NCBI RefSeq assembly: GCF_011753055.1
Contig: NZ_VWWJ01000021.1
Coordinates: 1-64,000 of the forward strand
DNA length: 64,000 nt
Source of the DNA: Burkholderia sp. Ax-1719
GTDB taxonomy: Bacteria > Pseudomonadota > Gammaproteobacteria > Burkholderiales > Burkholderiaceae
Reading direction: 5' to 3'
The notes beneath the pieces are model-generated. The model was not told the DNA's origin, searched no databases, and was given only the letters and a program-made list of their open reading frames with translations. Shown here in pieces: positions 1 to 6,968 of this stretch. The position numbers were made by a program, and so were the translations under genes. The first letter of the stretch is position 1. Each line of letters opens with the position of its first letter.

Positions 1-2
1 CG

Positions 3-1025
3 GGCGCGGTGCTGGTGGGCCGCACCAATATGAGCGAGTTCGCGTTTTCGGGCCTTGGGCTCAATCCGCACTACGGCACGCCGCTTTCGCCGTGGCAGCG
101 CAGCGTGAAGGGCGATGAACGCGTCGCGGGCGGCTCGTCGTCGGGTGCGGCGGCCTCGGTGGCGGACGGCATGGCCGCCGTCGCGCTCGGCACCGATACC
201 GGCGGCTCGATCCGCATTCCCGCCGCGTTCTGCGGCCTGACCGGCTTCAAGCCCACCGCCGCGCGCATCCCGAAGGCGGGCGGCGTGCCGCTCTCCCCGA
301 CGCTCGATTCGTTCGGCCCGATCGGCAATACGGTGGCGTGCTGCGCACTGGTCGATCGCATCCTCGCCGGCCTCGCGCCGCACGTGCCGGCCGCGCGTCA
401 TCTCGAAGGCGTGCGCATCGGCGTGTTGACGAATTACGTGACGGACGGCGTCGACCCCGAAGTGGCCGATACCATCGACACCGCGCTCAAACATCTCGAC
501 GCCGCAGGCGCAATCGTCAATGAAGTGCGTTTTTCGGCATTCGAGCGCCTGAGCGAGATCAATCGCATCGGCTTTTCGTCGATGGAGGCTTACACGTGGC
601 ATCGCGCCTTGATCGCCGGGCATCGCGATCAATACGATCCGCGCGTGCTCGCGCGCATCCTCAAGGGCGAGCCCGCGAGCGCCGCCGACTATCTCGACCT
701 CGTCGCCGCGCGCGCGGCCGTGATGGAGGAAGCGCAGGCAGCGCTCTGGTCGCGCTTCGACGTGGTGATCGCGCCAACGGTGCCGATCGAGCCGCCCGCC
801 GTCGCCCCGCTCGCCGCGGACGACGATGTTTTCGCGCGCACCAACGCGCTCGTGCTGCGCAACCCCAGCGCGTTCAACTTCCTCGATGCCTGCGCGCTTT
901 CCCTGCCGGTCCACCGGCACGGCGCGGCGCCGGTCGGCCTGATGCTGGCCGCCGCACCGTACGCCGACGACGCCTTGCTGGCGATCGGACGCGGCGTGGA
1001 GGCCGTGCTCGCGCCGCTGCGCTAG
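3..1025 (+). CDS. Amidase (amidase-signature family), 5' end missing
   Basis: The reading frame is open from the first bases of the window, so the true start lies upstream and only about the last 340 residues are present. The amidase-signature core is clear: a glycine- and serine-rich stretch (GGSSSGAAASVADG) followed by GTDTGGSIRIPAAFCG, which holds the cis-Ser and nucleophilic Ser of the Ser-cisSer-Lys triad. The catalytic Lys would lie upstream of the window. Family members hydrolyse amide bonds in many small substrates or act as GatA-like proteins. The substrate cannot be told from sequence. It resembles stand-alone amidases more than GatA, because gatB and gatC are not adjacent. It ends about 135 bp before dsbB on the same strand. 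Confidence 0.85.
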   Translation, partial: GAVLVGRTNMSEFAFSGLGLNPHYGTPLSPWQRSVKGDERVAGGSSSGAAASVADGMAAVALGTDTGGSIRIPAAFCGLTGFKPTAARIPKAGGVPLSPTLDSFGPIGNTVACCALVDRILAGLAPHVPAARHLEGVRIGVLTNYVTDGVDPEVADTIDTALKHLDAAGAIVNEVRFSAFERLSEINRIGFSSMEAYTWHRALIAGHRDQYDPRVLARILKGEPASAADYLDLVAARAAVMEEAQAALWSRFDVVIAPTVPIEPPAVAPLAADDDVFARTNALVLRNPSAFNFLDACALSLPVHRHGAAPVGLMLAAAPYADDALLAIGRGVEAVLAPLR

Positions 1026-1161
1026 GCGTCTGTAGACCACGCTGGGCGCTCGCCGTGCACTTTCTCGCGACGCCCGGCCTTCGCGCTAGAATCCGGGGCA
1101 CGCCGTTGCAGCCGCCCCCGCGTGCGCCGCTGCGCCTCCAACCCGAAGAAAACACAACCAC

Positions 1162-1692
1162 ATGAACGACGATAACGCGCTATTGCGCCGCGAACGCAGC
1201 CTGCTGGTCCTTCTCGGCATCCTCTGCCTCGCGCTGCTCGGCGGCGCACTCTATATGCAGTACGCCGAGCGCCAGGACCCGTGCCCGCTGTGCATCCTGA
1301 CGCGCTACTTCTTCATCCTGATTGCCGTTTTCGCGTTTCTTGGCGCGCGTTTCACGAGCTGGCGCGGTGTGCGCGCACTCGAAGGGCTGATCGTGATCTC
1401 GTCGGTGGGCGGCATCGTCGCCTCCGCGAAACTCGCCTGGGTGCAGGCGTTCCCGAGCTTCAGCTGCGGCTTCGATACGCTGCAGCCCATCGTCGACGCC
1501 CTGCCGCCCGCGCACTGGCTGCCGGGCGTCTTCAAGGTTCAGGGCCTGTGCGAAACCACCTATCCGCCGATCCTCGGCCTCACGCTGCCGCTCTGGTCGG
1601 TGGTGGCGTTCGTCGTGGTGTTCATCGCGGTGCTGGCGAGCCTGTGGCGTAACCGTCGCCGTCAGGTGTCGTGGCCCGGCATCCGCCGTTAA
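1162..1692 (+). CDS. dsbB: Disulfide bond formation protein B (DsbB)
   Basis: This 176-residue inner-membrane protein reoxidises periplasmic DsbA and passes the electrons to ubiquinone. Four hydrophobic segments are visible, starting at residues ~12, ~50, ~73 and ~143. The first periplasmic loop carries the redox pair C41-P-L-C44, and the second loop carries C102 and C130, as expected for DsbB. The length matches the family. Start is the ATG after a purine-rich GAAGAAAAC stretch. The gene stands alone between the amidase and the purine genes. A 9-bp inverted repeat lies just downstream. Confidence 0.93.
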   Translation: MNDDNALLRRERSLLVLLGILCLALLGGALYMQYAERQDPCPLCILTRYFFILIAVFAFLGARFTSWRGVRALEGLIVISSVGGIVASAKLAWVQAFPSFSCGFDTLQPIVDALPPAHWLPGVFKVQGLCETTYPPILGLTLPLWSVVAFVVVFIAVLASLWRNRRRQVSWPGIRR

Positions 1693-1711
1693 GCACGGCT
1701 TCGTTGTTACA

Positions 1712-1736
1712 GCGCCGCTCCATCAGCGAGCGGCGC
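1712..1736 (+). terminator. Possible terminator hairpin after dsbB
   Basis: Perfect 9-bp inverted repeat (GCGCCGCTC / GAGCGGCGC, 7-nt loop) 20 bp past the dsbB stop. No strong T-run follows directly, although TTTTT occurs about 15 bp on. It could be a weak or Rho-assisted terminator. Confidence 0.45.
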
Positions 1737-1973
1737 GCCCGCCGCTCTCCCCCGTTTTTCTGTCGTCTTTCTGCTGACGCGGGGCCGGATCAATGCATCA
1801 TCCGGTCATGGCCGCCGTCACATGACCTCCATTATTCGCAGGGAATAGTTTCCTGGCGCTGTCAGTGTTACATTCGGAACTGGATGGCGATCTACGTGCG
1901 CGAGGCCGGCCTGGGCTCGCCCTGGCTCCCCTGCGTAACGCGCGCCTGATCCGCAATGTCTCCTGGGTTTCAC

Positions 1974-2153
1974 ATGACAACGCAAACCATCCGATCCGTC
2001 CCTCGTGGCGTCGTGCATGAATTTCATGACGCGCCCATCGCAAGTCGCCAGCGCCCAGCGTTCGCGCACGTCCAGCCTCTGCCTGCCATCGACCAGCGTG
2101 TGCGCCTCGCGCGCGGCGTTGTGAGCGAGTGCGCCTTCACGGCCGCCGCGTAG
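1974..2153 (+). pseudogene. Possible remnant of xdhA (xanthine dehydrogenase small subunit)
   Basis: A short frame begins MTTQTIRSVPRGVVHE and continues with FHDAP. This resembles the usual N-terminus of betaproteobacterial XdhA (MxxTIRFYxRGxVxEVxxAP...), but it loses similarity after about 20 codons and never reaches the iron-sulfur cysteine motifs. xdhC follows 12 bp after its stop, where xdhA and xdhB would normally precede it. I infer a deletion scar. The resemblance is from memory of the family and short, so this is tentative. The rest of the 1693-2164 gap (470 bp) holds only the hairpin above and no other gene that I can see. Confidence 0.3.
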
Positions 2154-2164
2154 GAGAATCGCAG

Positions 2165-3265
2165 ATGCAAGCCTGGGTCACCGATCTTCAGCAATTGCTC
2201 GCGCATGGCGACGCCGCCGTGCTCGTCACGGTGGCGCGCGCCGAGGGCTCGGTGCCGCGCGAGGCCGGCACGAAGATGATCGTCACGCGCGAATCGGCGC
2301 GTCACACCATTGGCGGCGGACATCTGGAATGGAAGGCCATCGAAATCGCGCGCCAGGTGCTGCGCGACGGCATGCGGCTATCCCACCACGGGCACGCCCG
2401 GCGGCTGGAGCGCCTGTCGCTTGGGCCGAGCCTCGGCCAGTGCTGCGGCGGTGCGGTGGTGCTCGCGTTCGAGCGGCTCGATGTGGCCGATCTGGGCTGG
2501 CTGGCCACGCTATCGCGCCGGCTCGCCGCAGGCGCGTCGACCGTTCGTAGCGTATCATTCCGCTCCTCGCGGAATGGGGCCGCTTCCAGCACGTCCAGCA
2601 ATGCCGATGCTGGGGCCGTCATGCTCTCGGAACCGGAGCCGGGCGTCGAATCGCCTGACTGCCTGCTTTGGGAAACCGGCAACACCGGCGGCGATGCCAC
2701 GCTGCTGCTCACTGAAACCATCGCGCCCAACGATTTTCCCGTCGTGCTGTTCGGTGCGGGCCATGTGGGCGCAGCGCTCGTGCGCGTGCTCGGCACCTTG
2801 CCCTGCCGGGTGCGCTGGGTCGATGAGCGCGACGCCGCGTTTCCCTCGCCGGTGGAATTTGCCGCGCTCGGTGCGGCCAATGTCGCGATCGACGCCAGCG
2901 ATGCGCCCGACGAGGCCGTCGAAGCCGCGCCGCCAGGCAGCAGTTTCATCGTGATGACGCACGACCACGCCCACGATCTCGATCTCGCCGAACGCATCCT
3001 GCGCCGCGGCGACTTCGTGTTCTTCGGCATGATCGGCTCGCACAGCAAGCGCCAGCAGTTCGAGCACCGGCTCGCCGCGCGCGGCATCGACCCGATGCAG
3101 ATCGCGCGCATGAACTGCCCGCTCGGCGTGGACGGCATCGTCGACAAGTCGCCCGAGGTGATCGCGATTTCGGCCGCCGCCCAGTTGCTGCAGGCGATCG
3201 AGGCCGCCCGGACGAACGCGCACAGCCATGCGCATGCGTCGGCCGCCCTGCCCCATTCCGCGTGA
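2165..3265 (+). CDS. xdhC: Xanthine dehydrogenase accessory protein XdhC
   Basis: XdhC binds molybdenum cofactor, promotes its sulfuration and inserts it into xanthine dehydrogenase. The N-terminal XdhC/CoxI domain is seen in LVTVARAEGSVPREAGTKMI and in GLSLG/QCCGG-type residues. The C-terminal Rossmann domain has VVLFGAGHVGAALVRVL, then MTHDHAHDLDLAERIL and FFGMIGSHSKR. Start is the ATG after TAGGAG; an upstream in-frame GTG at 2129 has no good ribosome site. A Ser-, Asn- and Ala-rich linker at residues ~132-165 looks longer than usual and contains an 8-bp DNA inverted repeat. No xdhA or xdhB lies upstream, which is odd for this gene. The deaminase gene follows within about 35 bp, so the two are likely co-transcribed. 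Confidence 0.92.
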   Translation: MQAWVTDLQQLLAHGDAAVLVTVARAEGSVPREAGTKMIVTRESARHTIGGGHLEWKAIEIARQVLRDGMRLSHHGHARRLERLSLGPSLGQCCGGAVVLAFERLDVADLGWLATLSRRLAAGASTVRSVSFRSSRNGAASSTSSNADAGAVMLSEPEPGVESPDCLLWETGNTGGDATLLLTETIAPNDFPVVLFGAGHVGAALVRVLGTLPCRVRWVDERDAAFPSPVEFAALGAANVAIDASDAPDEAVEAAPPGSSFIVMTHDHAHDLDLAERILRRGDFVFFGMIGSHSKRQQFEHRLAARGIDPMQIARMNCPLGVDGIVDKSPEVIAISAAAQLLQAIEAARTNAHSHAHASAALPHSA

Positions 3266-3298
3266 TGTCACCCATCGAATACCTTGACCGACCAGATC

Positions 3299-4333
3299 AT
3301 GACCATCACGACTAACCCGCTTGTCCAGAAAGCCTTCGGCGCGCCCAAGTCCGAACTGCATATCCATATCGAAGGCTCGCTTGAGCCCGAGCTGATCTTC
3401 GCGCTCGCCCAGCGCAACAACGTCACGCTCGCCTACGAGTCGATCGACGCCCTGCGCGCGGCATACGCGTTCACCGATCTGCAGTCGTTCCTCGACATCT
3501 ATTACGCGGGCGCGAGCGTGCTGCTGCACGAGCAGGACTTCTACGACATGACGATGGCCTACTGCGAGCGCGCGCTCGCGGACAACGTCGTGCACACCGA
3601 AATTTTCTTCGATCCGCAGACGCACACCGAGCGTGGCGTGTCGATCGACACCGTGGTCGCGGGCATCGACCGAGCGCTCGCCGACGCTGAAAAGCGCGGC
3701 CTCACGAGCAAGCTGATCCTGTGTTTCCTGCGCCATCTGAGCGAAGACGATGCGCTCGCGACGTGGGAAGCCGCGCTGCCGGTGTTCGACCGCTATCCGC
3801 GCATGATCGGCGTGGGTCTGGATTCGTCGGAGCGCGGTCATCCGCCTTCGAAGTTCGAGCGCGTGTTCGAGAAGGCGCGCGCCAAGGGCCTCAAGCTCGT
3901 CGCCCATGCGGGCGAGGAAGGCCCGCCGGCCTACATTTACGAAGCGCTTGATCTGCTCAAGGTCGATCGCGTCGATCACGGCGTGCGCAGCATCGAGGAC
4001 GCGGCGCTCGTCACGCGTCTGGCGGATTCGCGCGTCGCGCTGACCGTCTGCCCGCTGTCGAACACCAAGCTCTGCGTATTTGACGACATGACCCAGCACA
4101 CGCTCAAGCAACTGCTGGATCAAGGCGTGGCGGTCACGATCAATTCCGACGATCCGGCCTACTTCGGCGGCTACGTCAACGAGAACTACAGCGCGATCAT
4201 CGAAGCGCTGAAGCTCGACGATCAAGAGGTTTATACGGTTCTGCGCAATGGCTTCGAGGCGTCGTTCGTGAGGCCGGAAGAACGCGCCGCGCTGATCGCG
4301 AAGCTCGATCAGTACTGGAGCGCCGCGGCTTAA
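3299..4333 (+). CDS. add: Adenosine deaminase family protein, probably adenine deaminase subtype
   Basis: The enzyme hydrolytically deaminates adenosine or adenine. The metal-binding HIH lies at residues 21-23 in ELHIHIEGSLEPEL. Further motifs are the HAGEEGPP helix region, DRVDHGVRS, LTVCPLSNTKL and NSDDPAYFGGY. The ERGHPP and NSDDPAYFGGY motifs are typical of the bacterial and fungal adenine deaminases in this family rather than classic adenosine deaminase. So adenine to hypoxanthine is my preferred reaction, to be confirmed biochemically. Start is the ATG at 3299; a TTG 15 bp upstream is possible. It sits between xdhC and guaD, which fits purine-base catabolism. Confidence 0.88.
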   Translation: MTITTNPLVQKAFGAPKSELHIHIEGSLEPELIFALAQRNNVTLAYESIDALRAAYAFTDLQSFLDIYYAGASVLLHEQDFYDMTMAYCERALADNVVHTEIFFDPQTHTERGVSIDTVVAGIDRALADAEKRGLTSKLILCFLRHLSEDDALATWEAALPVFDRYPRMIGVGLDSSERGHPPSKFERVFEKARAKGLKLVAHAGEEGPPAYIYEALDLLKVDRVDHGVRSIEDAALVTRLADSRVALTVCPLSNTKLCVFDDMTQHTLKQLLDQGVAVTINSDDPAYFGGYVNENYSAIIEALKLDDQEVYTVLRNGFEASFVRPEERAALIAKLDQYWSAAA

Positions 4334-4522
4334 TACGCGCAGGACGTTTTAGCCCGAGTCTTTCCCATCACGGCCCCACGCGCATGCGTCGGGCCGGGGG
4401 ATCGCTCGCGCCCAATTTTTGCGCGCCGCGTTTTCAGGAGCGGCGCGTGCAGCGCGCGCCAACCATGAAGCGCGTGAGCATCCTGCGCCTGCATACCTGA
4501 AATTTTCGGAGACGATGTTCCC

Positions 4523-5824
4523 ATGACTCAATCGGCTTTTCGCGCACAACTCCTGACGTTCACCGGCGACCCCGCGCAGTCGCCCGATGCGGCCCAATTC
4601 CATGAGGACGGCGTCGTGATCGTCGAGGATGGCCGCGTCAGCGCGTCCGGCGACTGGTCGGCGCTCAAGGATCGTGTGCACGAAGGCGCGACGGTGCACG
4701 ACCTGCGCGACAAGCTGATCGTGCCGGGCTTCATCGACACGCACATCCACTACCCGCAGACCGACATGATCGCGTCGCCAGCGCCAGGCCTGCTGCCGTG
4801 GCTGGAGACCTATACGTTCCCGACCGAGCGCGGTTTCGAAAACGAGGCGGTGGCGCAGGACACAGCAAACTTTTTCGTCGACGAACTGCTCAAGAGCGGC
4901 ACCACCACGGCGCTGGTCTATTGCACGGTGCACAAGCAGTCCGCCGATGCGCTCTTCACGGCCAGCGAGGCGAAGAATCTGCGCATGGTCGCGGGCAAGG
5001 TGCTGATGGATCGCCACTGCCCCGAATTCCTGCGCGACACGCCGCAGACCGGCTACGACGACAGCGCGGAACTGATCGGCCGCTGGCACAACAAGGGCCG
5101 CCAGATGTACGCGCTCACGCCGCGCTTCGCGCCGACTTCCACGGAAGCGCAGCTCGAAGCCTGCGCGGCGCTGGCCAAAGAGCACGGCGACATCTTTATC
5201 CAGAGCCACGTCGCGGAAAATCTCGACGAGGTGAAGTGGGTCAAGGAACTGTTCCCGCGTCAGCGCAGCTATCTGGATGTCTACGATCGTTATGGCCTGC
5301 TGCGTCGGCGCGCGGTGTACGGCCACTGCATCTGGCTCGACGAGGAAGATCGTCGGCGTATGGCTGAAACCGGCACGGTCGCGGCGCACTGCCCCACGTC
5401 GAACCTGTTCCTCGGCAGCGGTTTGTTCGACTTCGACAAGGCCAACGAGTCGCAGATGCCCGTGACGCTCGCCACCGACGTGGGCGGCGGCACGTCGTTC
5501 TCGATGCTGCAAACCATGAACGAAGCGCACAAGGTCGCGCGCATGGGCGGCCATCATCTGACCGCCACGCGCATGTTCTGGCTCGCCACGGCGGGCGCGG
5601 CGCAGGCGCTCGATCTCGCCGACAAGATCGGCACGCTCGCGCCGCAATCGGAAGCCGACTTCGTCGTGCTGGACCCGAAGGCCACGCCGCTGCTCGCGCG
5701 CCGCACCGCGCGCGCGGAGTCGCTCGAAGAACTGCTGTTCGCGCTGGCGCTGCTCGGCGACGATCGCGCCGTGTTCGAGACGTATGCGGCGGGTGCGCGC
5801 GTGCATAGCCGCGACGCGGCTTAA
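4523..5824 (+). CDS. guaD: Guanine deaminase
   Basis: This amidohydrolase converts guanine to xanthine and ammonia. The 433-residue protein shows the zinc HxH in VPGFIDTHIHYPQTDM (residues ~68-83). Other conserved parts are MDRHCPEFLRD, TPRFAPTSTEAQL, the SHVAEN histidine, YGHCIWLDEED, the HCPTSNLFLGSGLF signature and the catalytic Asp in LATDVGGGTSFSML. The start has a GGAGAC ribosome site. A 189-bp gap separates it from the deaminase, so it may have its own promoter. A strong terminator follows. It supplies xanthine for xanthine dehydrogenase, whose accessory gene xdhC is nearby. Confidence 0.95.
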   Translation: MTQSAFRAQLLTFTGDPAQSPDAAQFHEDGVVIVEDGRVSASGDWSALKDRVHEGATVHDLRDKLIVPGFIDTHIHYPQTDMIASPAPGLLPWLETYTFPTERGFENEAVAQDTANFFVDELLKSGTTTALVYCTVHKQSADALFTASEAKNLRMVAGKVLMDRHCPEFLRDTPQTGYDDSAELIGRWHNKGRQMYALTPRFAPTSTEAQLEACAALAKEHGDIFIQSHVAENLDEVKWVKELFPRQRSYLDVYDRYGLLRRRAVYGHCIWLDEEDRRRMAETGTVAAHCPTSNLFLGSGLFDFDKANESQMPVTLATDVGGGTSFSMLQTMNEAHKVARMGGHHLTATRMFWLATAGAAQALDLADKIGTLAPQSEADFVVLDPKATPLLARRTARAESLEELLFALALLGDDRAVFETYAAGARVHSRDAA

Positions 5825-5857
5825 GAACGCAGCAGAAACGCTCGGCTTCAATGCGAA

Positions 5858-5892
5858 GCGCGCCGGACTGGGAGGTCCGGCGCGCTTTTTTT
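5858..5892 (+). terminator. Rho-independent terminator after guaD
   Basis: Perfect 11-bp stem (GCGCGCCGGAC / GTCCGGCGCGC) with a 6-nt loop and a T7 tail. It ends guaD and separates it from the convergent lipoprotein gene. Confidence 0.9.
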
Positions 5893-5909
5893 ACGCCTGG
5901 TGAGTCGCC

Positions 5910-6620
5910 TTATTTCGCCGGCGCGGCGGCGGCAGACGGCGGCATCGCCGCGGCTGGCGCGGCTGGCGAGGCTGGCGCGGCACCCGGCGCTTCATTCGGC
6001 GCCCCGCCGTTCTTGTCGACCGGCAGTTTCACCTGCGTCACCGTGCCGTTCTGCAACGGGAAGTTGGCGAGCGCGCTGCGCACCAGATACGGCATCACGC
6101 GCACGAGCGAAGGATCGTCGCCCGAGGCGCGCGCGGAGACGTTATAGAGCTCCTTGCCCGAGGCCTTGTCCGTGATGCGGATCGCCAGCACGTGCGAATA
6201 GACCGGATAGCTCTGGTTCACATAGGCCGGACCGTACGGACCCCACGGGCCCCACGGATTGAACGGCCCCCAGTACGGGCTCGGCCACGGGTTGTAGAAC
6301 ACGGGCTGGGCGACCGTCACCGTGTCCATACGGCTGCCGTAGGCGAGACCCACGAGATAGTGAGCCCTCGCATCGGGCACCTGATGGAACGCCTGGGTCG
6401 AAAGACCATCGGCGACCAGGTTTTCATAGGTCGATTGTTCGATGCTGTGCTGCTGGTCGGGGTTGCGCGTGAACGCATAGGTGCGCGTGGCGTCGCTGCC
6501 GCCTTCCCACGCGGAAAACGCCGTCACCTGGCTGGTCACGTAGGTCGTACAGCCGGACAGCGTCACGGCAAGCGCGGCCAGCATCAGCAGGGCGCGGCGG
6601 GTCCATCGGTCGGGCATCAT
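5910..6620 (-). CDS. DUF4136-type lipoprotein
   Basis: This 236-residue protein starts MMPDRWTRRALLMLAALA and has a lipobox LSGC at about residue 22, so it is a predicted lipoprotein. The body resembles the DUF4136 family (TYAFTRNP..., then AYGSRMDTV). An aromatic Pro/Trp/Gly stretch (YNPWPSPYWGPFNPWGPWGP) precedes a beta-rich C-terminal half, and an Ala/Pro-rich tail ends the protein. Function is unknown; such proteins are envelope lipoproteins. Start is the ATG at 6620, preceded by AGAGAAG; an in-frame ATG 15 bp upstream is an alternative. It is divergent from pepN. Confidence 0.8.
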   Translation of the reverse strand: MMPDRWTRRALLMLAALAVTLSGCTTYVTSQVTAFSAWEGGSDATRTYAFTRNPDQQHSIEQSTYENLVADGLSTQAFHQVPDARAHYLVGLAYGSRMDTVTVAQPVFYNPWPSPYWGPFNPWGPWGPYGPAYVNQSYPVYSHVLAIRITDKASGKELYNVSARASGDDPSLVRVMPYLVRSALANFPLQNGTVTQVKLPVDKNGGAPNEAPGAAPASPAAPAAAMPPSAAAAPAK

Positions 6621-6849
6621 GGTCTTCTCTTGCATTCTTGCCAGTGGTTGTGAAAGCGCAGTCGTGGGGGCCGCCTCTTCCGGTACGAATCTGCCGCAGC
6701 GTTTATTCCATCGGGCGGGCGTCGCTGGGTGTTTTTTTGCAGGATTCTTTCGCGCTCCGAACGGCTTCCCGGGTATGCGCAATGCGATACGCCAGGCCCG
6801 ATCATACTGACTCGCGCCCCGTCGTGAAAGTTCGCGCCGCGCCACCCTC

Positions 6850-6878
6850 CGGACAAGCCGCCCGAGCCTTTGTACAAT
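6850..6878 (+). promoter_or_regulatory. Candidate sigma-70 promoter of pepN
   Basis: CGGACA, 17-bp spacer, TACAAT, about 90 bp before the pepN start. The -35 matches 4 of 6 and the -10 matches 5 of 6 consensus bases. The rest of the 348-bp divergent gap (6621-6968) has no gene I can support. Confidence 0.4.
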
Positions 6879-6968
6879 GGGACGACCGGCCGCCTCGCGC
6901 AACACGGGCAAGACGCCCAGCAGGCGGCCCCCAGACTCCGACGACCCGACGTTTCCCCGCACGAGACC

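Noticed and set aside
2555..4225. 556-codon minus-strand frame across xdhC and the deaminase
   Set aside because: Composition-driven shadow; both plus-strand genes have full family motifs.
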